Source: Rubripirellula tenax (GTDB taxonomy: Bacteria > Planctomycetota > Planctomycetia > Pirellulales > Pirellulaceae). Taken from it: a stretch of DNA of 64,000 bases. The stretch's first letter is position 1. Each line of letters opens with the position of its first letter. The translations under genes and the position numbers were made by a program. Positions 42,925 through 51,368 of this stretch are shown here, one piece after another. The stretch is from positions 434,001 through 498,000 of the forward strand of contig NZ_SJPW01000002.1 of NCBI RefSeq assembly GCF_007860125.1. The letters run 5' to 3'. A model generated the notes under the pieces. The model was given only the letters and a program-made list of their open reading frames with translations, made no database searches and was not told the DNA's origin.

Positions 42925-44358
42925 TCAATCAACCTTCCGAAGCTGCATGGTGTCGATCACTTTTTCGTTCGCCAACGCGTTCGTGATGACGACCAACCAT
43001 GACCCCGGAACGCACCATCGATTTTGTTTCAGCCGGTCAAGCGAATCGAGGATGGTTTGTTCTGGGTCATCGGAAAAATCCATCAAGAACGGTTCGACGC
43101 CCCACGGCAAAAGCAATTGACGGAACGTCGATTCGACATCGGTGAAGGCGAAAATGGGAACGCCTCGCGGACGAAGTGCACCCAAGACATAGGCCAAGAA
43201 TCCGCTGCGCGTGAACACCACGATGCCGGATTGCCCCAGATCCTGTGCCAACACTGCCGACGCTTTCAACATCTTCGCTTTGGGTTCTCGCAGCACAATG
43301 CGTTTGTTCAAATCGGTGCTGACAGACGGTTCGATACTTTGAATGATATTTTTCAAAACGTCGACGGATGCGATCGGGTACAGGCCCGTTGTCGTTTCAC
43401 CCGACAACATCACCGCATCGGCTTGCTCGCGAACGGCATTGGACACGTCCGAGATTTCAGCTCGCGTGGGGATGGGCGACTGGATCATCGATTCCAACAA
43501 GTGAGTCGCGATGATCACCGGCTTACCCTCGCCTTGACAGGCGCGAACCAGTTGCGTTTGAACCAACGGCAGGCGGTGGTAATCGATTTCGATGCCCAAG
43601 TCGCCGCGGGCCACCATGATGGCATCGGCCGCCCGGATGATTTCGTCCATGTTTCGAACGCCGGCTTGCTCTTCGATTTTGGCGATGATCCGCGCCTTCG
43701 ATCCGCGGTCGTCCAAGAATTTGCGAAGCGTTTCAATATCGCTGGCGCGTCGAACAAATGACAGCGCAACAAAGTCCACGCCGGCGGCAATCCCTGCGAT
43801 TAAATCGGATTCGTCTTTCTTGGTCAGTGCTGGAAGATTGACCTCGACACCGGGCAGGTTGATGTGACGACGCGACCCCAACGATCCAGGCGTCATCACC
43901 ACGCATTGAACGCTGGTTTCATCTTTGCCCACGACCTTCAAACGTATCAACCCGCTGTCGACCAAAATGGTGGCGCCAACTTCGATGTCGCGAGGTAAGT
44001 CAGGATAATTGACGGTGACGCGAACGACATTGGATGCTGACGGGTCGGCACTCTCGGTGCACAAATCAATTCGGTCACCTTTATTCAAATCGATTGGTGA
44101 CTCAACGATTCCGGTTCGAATTTCTGGACCCTTGACGTCAATCATGACGGCGACGTGGCGATCTACTTCGCAAGAAATTTCCCGAACGAGGCTGATGATG
44201 TCGCTGATCCATTGGCCCGTCGCGTGCGCCATGTTCAGACGCAGCACGTCGACCCCGCCAAGAATCAACTGGGTAAGACGCTCGCGAGATTCGGTCGCCG
44301 GACCAAGCGTCGCAATGATTTTCGTGTGTCGATAGTTTGGAAACGAAGCCTCAGTCAA
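42925..44358 (-). CDS. pyk: Pyruvate kinase
   Basis: 477 residues from the TTG at 44358. Converts phosphoenolpyruvate and ADP to pyruvate and ATP. Blocks: HTKIIATLGPATES, VLRLNMAHAT, VMIDVKGPEIRTG, VDFVALSFVRRASDI, IIAKIEEQAGVRNMDEI, IMVARGDLGIEI and ATHLLESMIQ..PTRAEISDV. The Glu in KGPEIRTG is the residue that in known enzymes goes with K+ dependence (Lys there means K+-independent). No C-terminal phosphotransfer domain. The TTG at 44403 would add 15 residues; no ATG is available close to the conserved start. It leads an operon with the K+ channel and the STAS gene and is divergent from ptsP. Confidence 0.94.
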   Translation of the reverse strand: MTEASFPNYRHTKIIATLGPATESRERLTQLILGGVDVLRLNMAHATGQWISDIISLVREISCEVDRHVAVMIDVKGPEIRTGIVESPIDLNKGDRIDLCTESADPSASNVVRVTVNYPDLPRDIEVGATILVDSGLIRLKVVGKDETSVQCVVMTPGSLGSRRHINLPGVEVNLPALTKKDESDLIAGIAAGVDFVALSFVRRASDIETLRKFLDDRGSKARIIAKIEEQAGVRNMDEIIRAADAIMVARGDLGIEIDYHRLPLVQTQLVRACQGEGKPVIIATHLLESMIQSPIPTRAEISDVSNAVREQADAVMLSGETTTGLYPIASVDVLKNIIQSIEPSVSTDLNKRIVLREPKAKMLKASAVLAQDLGQSGIVVFTRSGFLAYVLGALRPRGVPIFAFTDVESTFRQLLLPWGVEPFLMDFSDDPEQTILDSLDRLKQNRWCVPGSWLVVITNALANEKVIDTMQLRKVD

Positions 44359-44846
44359 AGTATGTACCGATCGAAAAGAGAAGGCTAGGAGCGCCGCAGT
44401 CAAGCGGAGCGAGGTGTGCAGTTACCGTACCCTGGCCGGCCCGATTGCCTAGGCGTCCTTTGAGGGGCGACGGTCGGCTGTTAAGCCCCGTTGAGGGTGG
44501 CGATTGTCGCATGGCCGCATCGTCAGTCGATTGGGTTGCCCTGATTGAGTGCACCGTAGGCCGCTTTGTTAGGCATCTCGCATCGGCAGAGTCACCAAGC
44601 CAATCGTGTCGCGATGCGTAGTTCGGGGTAATCAGGCAAGATGGAGATCTCCTCTGCAAGTAATCGTCGATGACGGGCGACGAACCGGGCGGGTACCGCG
44701 CCCGTAGCCCGAGAATCGGCTCGATTCGGTATGCTGATTGCTGAACCAGAGCTCGTGGTTGAACCTGTTGGTCTCTGTCCGATGGCGTTTTCTCCACTCG
44801 GCTCGCATCCGCTTCTCGAACACTCCCGCCTGTCGCTTCGCTATTC
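44359..44846. promoter_or_regulatory. Divergent pyk / ptsP intergenic region (488 bp)
   Basis: It should carry both promoters. A minus-strand frame across the region (44351-44848) has no start context or protein-like composition, so I do not call it. Small palindromes occur (for example GAATCG-GCT-CGATTC near 44715 and GGAGATCTCC at about 44643). No riboswitch or tRNA was recognised. Confidence 0.45.
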
Positions 44847-47186
44847 ATGGTGCCACCTCAATCGATTCGTAACACGGACGACGCCCGCGACGAGCGGCTC
44901 GGGTTATCAACGCTGGAAGATATCAGCAAGCTGATTCTGCAGTCCCAAGGACTCGAAGAAACGCTTCGCAACATCGTTCGGCTAGTTGCTGGCCGCATGC
45001 AAACCGAAGTGTGTTCGATTTACTTGTTGGACGACGAAAGATTGGTGTTGCGCGCAACCATCGGGTTGGCACTCGATGCGGTGGGTCGAATCAGTCTTGG
45101 TCTCGACGAAGGCTTGATCGGTTACACGGCCGAGACGCGAAACGTCGTCAACGTCGATGAACCACAGTCGCATCCACGATTTCACTACATCGCCGACTCA
45201 AACGAAGAAATCTATCACTCGTTTCTTGGGATCCCGTTGCACGATCGCCAACGGATGATCGGCGTGATGGCAATTCAAACGATTGAGCCACGGCAATTCA
45301 ACGCCATCGAAATCAGCACGTTGACGACGATTGCGTTTCAATTGTCGGCAGTCGTCGCGAGCGCTCGATTGATGGATCGCCTTGAACGCGAGTCCCAGCT
45401 TCGCGTCGATGCGTCCACCCACGCGGCCGGTCATCAACCATCCGCAACGATCACGGATTCCATCCTTAAAGGTGAACTGGGGTTCGGTGGTGTCGCGATT
45501 GGACCGGCGTTCTTGATTGACGAAGAATTGGGCGTCGCCGATATCGGCGACGATGAACCGGTCGAACTGGAATCGAAGCTCGACCGATTAGCCGATGCGT
45601 TCGAAAAATCTAAGATCGAAACTCTGTGCCTCGAAAAGCGATTAGCCCAGCGACTCGGCGAAGAAGATGCTGCAATCTTCCATAGCCACTTGATGATTCT
45701 TCAGGATCGCGTCTTGATCGACAAACTGCGGGGTCACATCCACGACGGACGCAGTGTCACGTGGTCGATCAAGCATGTGATCGGCGAATACGTCAACGCG
45801 TTTCAGAGGATGGACGATCCGTACTTGCAAGAACGCGCCGCCGACATGGAAGACATCGGGCGCCGGTTGCTGGCCAACTTGGGCGGACAAGTTCGCGATG
45901 TTATTGCGTTGCCCTATGACGCGATCGTTGTCGCGAAGTCGTTGCTGCCGTCGGACATCGCGATGCTCGATCATGCCAAAATACTCGGCTTGGTTTTGGA
46001 GGCGTCGGATTCGAACGGCCACGCCGTCATTATCGCGAAATCGCTTGGAATTCCCGCGTTGGTTGGCGTTGCCGGAGCGTCGCGCCATGTCGAGCCGGGC
46101 GCGAATTTGATTCTGGATTCGGCCAGCCGAGCGCTGCACATTGATCCCGCTCAATCGATTCAAGACGAGTACCGGCGATTGAAGATTGACGGTGTTCGTC
46201 AACAGGAAGCACTACAGCAATACAAAGATCGCGATGCTGTGACGGTCGACGGGACGCGTGTCTCGCTTCGCGCCAACATCGGATTGCTAAGCGATGTCGC
46301 GATCGCCCAGCAGCACGGGGCGCTCGGTGTCGGACTCTATCGCACCGAGTTGCCGTACATGTCGCGTGCGAGTTTTCCCGATCGCCAAACACAATACGAA
46401 ATCTATCGACGCGTCGTCGAAGGTTTTCCCGGCCAACCGGTCACGGTGCGAACTCTTGACATCGGCGGCGACAAGATGCTGCCGTATTTCGATTCACCCA
46501 AAGAACTCAATCCGTTTCTCGGTTGGCGAAGTGTCCGAGTTTCGTTGGACCATCGCGAGATGTTTCAAACTCAAATCGAAGCCGTCTTGATGGCAGCGAC
46601 TCACGGCAACGTCCGATTGATGTTCCCCATGGTGACGACGATCGACGAGATCGCAGCCTGTAAGGAAATCGTTGCGAATGCCAGACAGAGTCTTTCGGAT
46701 CAGGGTTGGGACATTCCCCACGTGCCGGTTGGTGTGATGATCGAAGTCCCAGGCGCAGTCGCGTTGGCCGATCACTTTGCCAAAGAGGTTGATTTCTTTG
46801 CATTGGGTACGAACGATTTGATTCAGTACTTGTTGGCTGCCGATCGAGCGAATCCGGCGGTCAGCCGCTACTACGATTCGCTGCATCCGGCCGTTTTGTC
46901 TTCGATCGCCCAGATGGTCGCCGCGGCGAAGCGATGTGGCAGGGAACTTTGCATCTGCGGCGAGATGGCAAGCGATCCGGCATGCTTCGCCATATTGGTC
47001 GGGCTCGGGCTGCGTGAGTTCTCGGTTTCGTCGCCATCAATTTTCGGTCTTAAGGCGTTGCTATCGCGTTTGGATATCGATCAACTCACGATGATGTCCC
47101 AGCAAGCATTGACGCAAGCCAGCGGCAATCATGTTCGTCAGTTGGTCGACGCGATGATTGGCGACGAAACGGAGTCGCTGCGTTAG
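44847..47186 (+). CDS. ptsP: GAF-containing PEP-protein phosphotransferase, PtsP/enzyme I-Ntr type
   Basis: 779 residues. GAF domain 20-178; PEP-utiliser N domain from about 205 (FGGVAIGPAFLID); phosphohistidine domain with SDSNGHAVIIAKSLGIPALVG, active His392; PEP-binding barrel from about 440 with GLYRTELPYM, RTLDIGGDKMLPYF, MFPMVTTIDEI, GVMIEVPGAVALAD, FFALGTNDLIQY and LCICGEMASDP (catalytic Cys). It takes phosphate from PEP and should pass it to an HPr/NPr protein. The usual TSH at the active His is NGH, so the residue is retained while its flank differs. In E. coli this Ntr branch governs K+ handling. No HPr or EIIA gene is in the window. Divergent from pyk. Confidence 0.93.
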   Translation: MVPPQSIRNTDDARDERLGLSTLEDISKLILQSQGLEETLRNIVRLVAGRMQTEVCSIYLLDDERLVLRATIGLALDAVGRISLGLDEGLIGYTAETRNVVNVDEPQSHPRFHYIADSNEEIYHSFLGIPLHDRQRMIGVMAIQTIEPRQFNAIEISTLTTIAFQLSAVVASARLMDRLERESQLRVDASTHAAGHQPSATITDSILKGELGFGGVAIGPAFLIDEELGVADIGDDEPVELESKLDRLADAFEKSKIETLCLEKRLAQRLGEEDAAIFHSHLMILQDRVLIDKLRGHIHDGRSVTWSIKHVIGEYVNAFQRMDDPYLQERAADMEDIGRRLLANLGGQVRDVIALPYDAIVVAKSLLPSDIAMLDHAKILGLVLEASDSNGHAVIIAKSLGIPALVGVAGASRHVEPGANLILDSASRALHIDPAQSIQDEYRRLKIDGVRQQEALQQYKDRDAVTVDGTRVSLRANIGLLSDVAIAQQHGALGVGLYRTELPYMSRASFPDRQTQYEIYRRVVEGFPGQPVTVRTLDIGGDKMLPYFDSPKELNPFLGWRSVRVSLDHREMFQTQIEAVLMAATHGNVRLMFPMVTTIDEIAACKEIVANARQSLSDQGWDIPHVPVGVMIEVPGAVALADHFAKEVDFFALGTNDLIQYLLAADRANPAVSRYYDSLHPAVLSSIAQMVAAAKRCGRELCICGEMASDPACFAILVGLGLREFSVSSPSIFGLKALLSRLDIDQLTMMSQQALTQASGNHVRQLVDAMIGDETESLR

Positions 47187-47351
47187 TTATTTAGAATCGG
47201 TTCGTCATTCTGGCAACGCGTCCCACCGATCAGGTCTGAGTTTCGTTTTGGCTCATTGCATAGTTTGCCGATTCGTAGCAATTGCGTCTGAATTTCGCGT
47301 GGATCGATGTCGACTCGGGTAGACTCGCATGTTTTCCCCGCCGAGCGTTTC

Positions 47352-48065
47352 ATGTCGATCGAAATCCTTGCTTACGAAGAAACGCCTCTCGGAGTGCTCT
47401 GCTTGCGACGCCGCGAATTGGTGTCCCAGCCCGGAATCGAAGTGACAGAGGTCACCCTCAATCACGAATTCCTGATGAGCAGCCATCTGACCGATTCCGA
47501 ACGTGCACTCACCAATCGCGGGCTGGCTCGATTGGATGCCAACGCCGTTGGCGGAACGGAGTCGGACCTTTCGGTTCTGGTCGGTGGGCTCGGGTTGGGC
47601 TATACGGCTGCGGAAGCCGTGAAATCGGATCGTGTCGCAAAGATCGAAGTGGTCGAGTTTCTGCCGCAAGTGATTGGTTGGCTTCGCGACGGATTGATTC
47701 CGTTAGCAAGCGAACTCAACGAAACGGAAAAGTTGACTCTCACCCACGGTGACATCTATCAGCGATTGGCGCGACCGAGAGACAAACGGTTCGACTTGAT
47801 CGTGATCGATGTCGACCATTCGCCCCAGGATGTGCTCGGTGAAGAGAGCTGTGGCTTCTACACGGCCGAGGGACTGACCCGAGCCAAATCGCATTTGAAG
47901 CCGGGCGGAGTCTTGGGTGTCTGGTCCTATGCCGAAGATACGCCACTTTTGACCCAGATGAAGGGTGTGTTCTGCGACGTCGAGGTCGAGCAAGTGACGG
48001 TGTTGAACGATCTGATCGATGTCGAGCAAACCGATTGGCTATTCTACGGACGCCGACCGAAATGA
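47352..48065 (+). CDS. Spermidine-synthase-like SAM-dependent methyltransferase-fold protein
   Basis: 237 residues. Rossmann-like fold with LVGGLGLGYTAAEAV (Gly-rich SAM/dcSAM loop), IEVVEFLPQVI (acidic strand 2 end), LTHGDIYQRLA and FDLIVIDVDHSPQDVL. This pattern is that of the spermine/spermidine synthase family, but a dcSAM-specific signature cannot be confirmed, so it could be a methyltransferase. The ATG at 47352 precedes the first strand; an ATG at 47307 would add 15 residues. Cytoplasmic. Same strand as and about 165 bp after ptsP. Confidence 0.8.
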   Translation: MSIEILAYEETPLGVLCLRRRELVSQPGIEVTEVTLNHEFLMSSHLTDSERALTNRGLARLDANAVGGTESDLSVLVGGLGLGYTAAEAVKSDRVAKIEVVEFLPQVIGWLRDGLIPLASELNETEKLTLTHGDIYQRLARPRDKRFDLIVIDVDHSPQDVLGEESCGFYTAEGLTRAKSHLKPGGVLGVWSYAEDTPLLTQMKGVFCDVEVEQVTVLNDLIDVEQTDWLFYGRRPK

Positions 48066-48192
48066 CGAATGACGAAAGCGAGTTGGGGGCAATCGGTTGA
48101 GTCTTCCACGTTGCTGGGATCTTATTCCTGCTTCGTCTTGTAGCTAGGTTTGCTACTCGAACGTATTTCGATTCATACTGAGACTGAATCTG

Positions 48193-49230
48193 ATGAATGG
48201 CCAAGCAACCGAATCCGTTGATCTTCCGCCGGTGACTGTTGCTCCGGCGCGGCGGCCATGGCGGCGACGGTTGGGATGCGCGGCGGCGATCGTGTTGGTA
48301 GTAATTTTGGGTCCCTATCTGTTTTCGCGGTTGGCGGCGCCGTCGCGCCGACTTCAAACATTCGCCCACGGCACGCCCGATGGCCAGATCATGCGTCCGG
48401 CCGATAAGGATGGCGTGTTGAGGATTGTCGCGTTCAATCTTGCGCATGGACGCGGCGCGACCGACGACAATTGGCGAGAACCGGGCGAAGACAAATTCGG
48501 TCGGATCGGCGAGATCGCGGAACTGATTCGTCAACTGAACGCCGACGTCGTGGTGCTAAACGAAGTCGACTTTGATGCAAGCTGGAGCGGCCGCCAAAAC
48601 CAAGCCGAAGCGATCGCCGATCGAGCGGGTTTTGCCTACCGAGTGGAAGAGCGAAACTTGGATTTCGCGTTTCTGATCGGAAGCTGGCGCTTCGGCAATG
48701 CGATTCTAAGCAAATACCCGATCAGCGATGCGGCTGTCGTCGATCTGCCTGACTATGCGGGATGGGAATCATGGTTAGCGGGTTGCAAGCGAGGCGTCGT
48801 GTGCGAGATCTCTGTGCCGGGCGAAAAGGCCGTTCGCGTGATGGGCGTGCACTTGTCGCACCGAAGTGAATCGCTGCGGACCGATTCTGCTCGAATGATT
48901 TTGGATCAATTCGTGCCAGACGGTGCTCCGATCATCATTGCGGGTGACTTTAACTCGACACCGAACGGCTTTCCGGGAAGCGACCAAACGACAGACAACG
49001 CGATGGATGCCTTCATCGGATCGAACCAGTTTTCGCTTCGCCCGGTCCAACCTCCCACGCGAGAAGAAATGACTTTCTCGACCATGAATCCCTACCAGGT
49101 CATCGATTGGATTCTTGTGCCCAAGGAACTTACGATTGCAGCCTATCGAGTCGTGGATACCACGTTGTCGGATCATCGTCTTGTTGTGTGCGACATCACG
49201 GTTGATCAAAATGACTGGCGAACTGAATAG
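48193..49230 (+). CDS. Membrane-anchored EEP-family hydrolase
   Basis: 345 residues. After a basic N-terminus (PARRPWRRRLG) comes one membrane helix (CAAAIVLVVILGPYLFSRL) and an EEP domain: LRIVAFNLAHGRG, VVVLNEVDFDASW, VMGVHLSHR, IIAGDFNSTPNGFPG and TLSDHRLVVCDI. The last block supplies the catalytic His, and the Asp-Asn pair in GDFNS fits. A metal-dependent phosphodiesterase or phosphatase outside the inner membrane; substrate open. It is the second EEP gene of the window but differs in anchor and inserts. It is 127 bp after the methyltransferase-like gene. Confidence 0.88.
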   Translation: MNGQATESVDLPPVTVAPARRPWRRRLGCAAAIVLVVILGPYLFSRLAAPSRRLQTFAHGTPDGQIMRPADKDGVLRIVAFNLAHGRGATDDNWREPGEDKFGRIGEIAELIRQLNADVVVLNEVDFDASWSGRQNQAEAIADRAGFAYRVEERNLDFAFLIGSWRFGNAILSKYPISDAAVVDLPDYAGWESWLAGCKRGVVCEISVPGEKAVRVMGVHLSHRSESLRTDSARMILDQFVPDGAPIIIAGDFNSTPNGFPGSDQTTDNAMDAFIGSNQFSLRPVQPPTREEMTFSTMNPYQVIDWILVPKELTIAAYRVVDTTLSDHRLVVCDITVDQNDWRTE

Positions 49231-49292
49231 ATCACCGTCCCATCATCACGGCCCATATTCTTGGATTGCCGACATACTTGGATTGAAAAAGC

Positions 49293-50537
49293 ATGCGTTT
49301 CTATCGACGTTGTCCGAAGCGTGAATCGATGCCCCAAGCAAACGTTCTGTCCGTCGCCATCGTGTGGGTGCTAATTTTTGTGGGTTCGGTCGGCGCCGAT
49401 GACAACGTCGCTTGGAAGAAGCACGTGGTGATGGATCAAGGCCATTGCAACACGGCAGTTGCGATCGACGCCAATGCCGACGGTTTGATGGACGTTGTTT
49501 GCAGCTACGGTGGGAAGGTCAGCTTGTTTCTGGCTCCGGATTGGAAAGTCGAACACGTTTTGCATCGGCTTTCCCAGCGACGCCAAACTTGCATTCACAG
49601 CACCGTGATCGATGTCGATGGCGACGGGGATTTGGATTGGGCTGGTGCGGTTGCATCCGAACATCCGTTCTGGCTCGAAAATCCTGGGCGTTTGTCGCGA
49701 ACGGCCGACTCGGACGCGACACCCACCGGCGACGCCGACAGTACCCTTTGGATTCGACGCACGATCGATTCCGAGATTACCGGAATCCACTGTTTGACGC
49801 GGAGCGACGTCGACAACAATGGGCGCGATGATTTGATCATCAACAACTTCGAACCCGAGAAGGGAATCGGAGACTCGATCGCGTGGCTATCGATTCCCAG
49901 CGATCCCAAATCGTCTATCCCTTGGGACCGACATGTGTTTGCCGACGCTGACGCGCGAGGCGGCAGTCACTACATGGGTGCCGGTGACATCGACGGTGAT
50001 GGTTGGAATGAAATCGCTGTTGGCGCGAAGGGTGAACCGTTCGCCGATGGAAACTGGTTCGCCTTTTGGAAGAACCCTGGTAAAGATGGCGTGAAGGGGG
50101 CATGGCAAAAAGTGATGCTTGCCGAGAATCAAACGGCGGCCACGAATATATTGCCCGCCGACGTGAACGGCGACGGCAAGGTTGATTGGCTCGCGTCACG
50201 TGGTCACGGCAACGGCGTGATCTGGTTCGAAAATCCCAGTTGGAAGATTCACACGATCGATTCGCAAATCGAATTCCCACACAGTTTGACGGTCGCAGAT
50301 CACGACCAGGACGGTGACGTCGATGCCGCCGTCTGCGGCTTTGGAAGCGAGGTGGTGATGTGGTACGAGAACAACGGCAAAGGTTCGTTCACAAATCACA
50401 CGCTTGATCGTCACCAACAAAGTTACCAGCTGACCAGCGTTGACATGGACGGCGATGGCGACTTGGATTTACTAAATGCCGGCCGTGGTACCGCGAACGT
50501 GGCTTGGTATGAAAACCCACTTCGGTCGGCGAAGTGA
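49293..50537 (+). CDS. Exported FG-GAP/VCBS-type beta-propeller with calcium loops
   Basis: 414 residues. A signal peptide (NVLSVAIVWVLIFVGSVGADD) and seven or so blade repeats carrying Asp-rich loops: DVDGDGDLDW, DVDNNGRDDL, DIDGDGWNEI, DVNGDGKVDW, DHDQDGDVDA and DMDGDGDLDL. These are integrin-like FG-GAP calcium sites. Blades end in WYENN or WFENP. It probably binds partner proteins or glycans at the surface; no enzyme domain. ATG at 49293; ATG at 49329 would leave a shorter n-region and is also possible. It ends 120 bp from the convergent CHRD gene. Confidence 0.88.
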   Translation: MRFYRRCPKRESMPQANVLSVAIVWVLIFVGSVGADDNVAWKKHVVMDQGHCNTAVAIDANADGLMDVVCSYGGKVSLFLAPDWKVEHVLHRLSQRRQTCIHSTVIDVDGDGDLDWAGAVASEHPFWLENPGRLSRTADSDATPTGDADSTLWIRRTIDSEITGIHCLTRSDVDNNGRDDLIINNFEPEKGIGDSIAWLSIPSDPKSSIPWDRHVFADADARGGSHYMGAGDIDGDGWNEIAVGAKGEPFADGNWFAFWKNPGKDGVKGAWQKVMLAENQTAATNILPADVNGDGKVDWLASRGHGNGVIWFENPSWKIHTIDSQIEFPHSLTVADHDQDGDVDAAVCGFGSEVVMWYENNGKGSFTNHTLDRHQQSYQLTSVDMDGDGDLDLLNAGRGTANVAWYENPLRSAK

Positions 50538-50587
50538 CCAGCGATGCGGTCGGCGGTGGCTTGCACGTCGCGGATCAATCGACCAAC

Positions 50588-50621
50588 AAAAAAACGCGTA
50601 TGAGCGGAACACTCATACACG
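50588..50621 (-). terminator. Intrinsic terminator of the CHRD/PEP-CTERM gene
   Basis: On the minus strand, CGTGTATGAG and CTCATACGCG form a 10-bp stem (one G-U) around a 7-base loop, followed directly by seven T residues. It lies 37 bp after the stop of the CHRD gene. This is the best Rho-independent terminator seen in the window. Confidence 0.85.
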
Positions 50622-50657
50622 TTTACGTGGCTTTGATGGTTTCTTATCGAACCAAGA

Positions 50658-51254
50658 TTAAGCGTTTCGTTTTCGGCGATAGCGAACAAACACCGCCGTT
50701 GCGATCAGCGACATGGCGGCAAGTGTGCCGGGTTCTGGAACGGCCGATACAACCAGGTTGCCACGGATTTCTCCGCCACCGAACGAAGCGGAGTGAAAAT
50801 TTAGATACAAGTCGCCATTGGCCAACAGCGTTTCCTCAGCCGGCGTGAATGCTCGGGTTGTGAAGTTGACAATACCGTTGCTGGCGCTGTTGTCTAAGAT
50901 TCCTCCGCCCGACCCGATGTTGATCAAGACACCGCCCGCACCGTTAATGCCACCGCCCGTTCCTGCGCTGTGGATGTGTCCCGCGGTAATTGGACCCGAC
51001 AAGTCCGTGAAACCTTGCTGGCTTCCCCATCCGACATTGATCAACAACGTCTTGGCGACATCATCAAACTGAATTCCGGTCGCGCCGATCTCACCACCGC
51101 TGCCGGGGCTAGCCGCAGGGTTGGGCCGCTCATTGCCGGGCAGCAGGCCAAAGCCGGCGACGCCGACGACGTCGTAGTTGACCGTTGCCGCTGTGGCAGT
51201 CGTAGAAATCGATAAAAGGCCCAGCATTAGGGCTGGAAGCACTGCAAAACGCAT
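50658..51254 (-). CDS. CHRD-domain protein with PEP-CTERM anchor
   Basis: 198 residues from the ATG at 51254. Signal peptide (VLPALMLGLLSISTTATAA), a CHRD-like beta domain (residues 28-165; ITAGHIHSAGTGG, NLVVS) and a C-terminal PEP-CTERM tail: VPEPGTLAAMSLIATAVFV then RYRRKR. PEP-CTERM proteins are cut and sorted by exosortase, and often made with exopolysaccharide. No exosortase gene is in the window. CHRD domains occur in chordin and in secreted bacterial proteins of unknown ligand. An upstream start at 51299 adds 15 residues without a feature. An intrinsic terminator follows. Confidence 0.88.
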   Translation of the reverse strand: MRFAVLPALMLGLLSISTTATAATVNYDVVGVAGFGLLPGNERPNPAASPGSGGEIGATGIQFDDVAKTLLINVGWGSQQGFTDLSGPITAGHIHSAGTGGGINGAGGVLINIGSGGGILDNSASNGIVNFTTRAFTPAEETLLANGDLYLNFHSASFGGGEIRGNLVVSAVPEPGTLAAMSLIATAVFVRYRRKRNA

Positions 51255-51368
51255 CACATCACCGGGGTTTTTAGAAGAAAAAATAGAATACCGAACCACG
51301 AGACTGTATCGAGGGGGCTACTGGGTGTCAAGATGCGCAGAATGGGGCGGTTGTTGCGATTTCGCTTT

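Noticed and set aside
44351-44848. 165-codon minus-strand frame between pyk and ptsP
   Set aside because: It is rich in Arg/Ser/Pro with no recognisable motif, starts inside the ptsP start and overlaps the start of pyk; probably promoter DNA.
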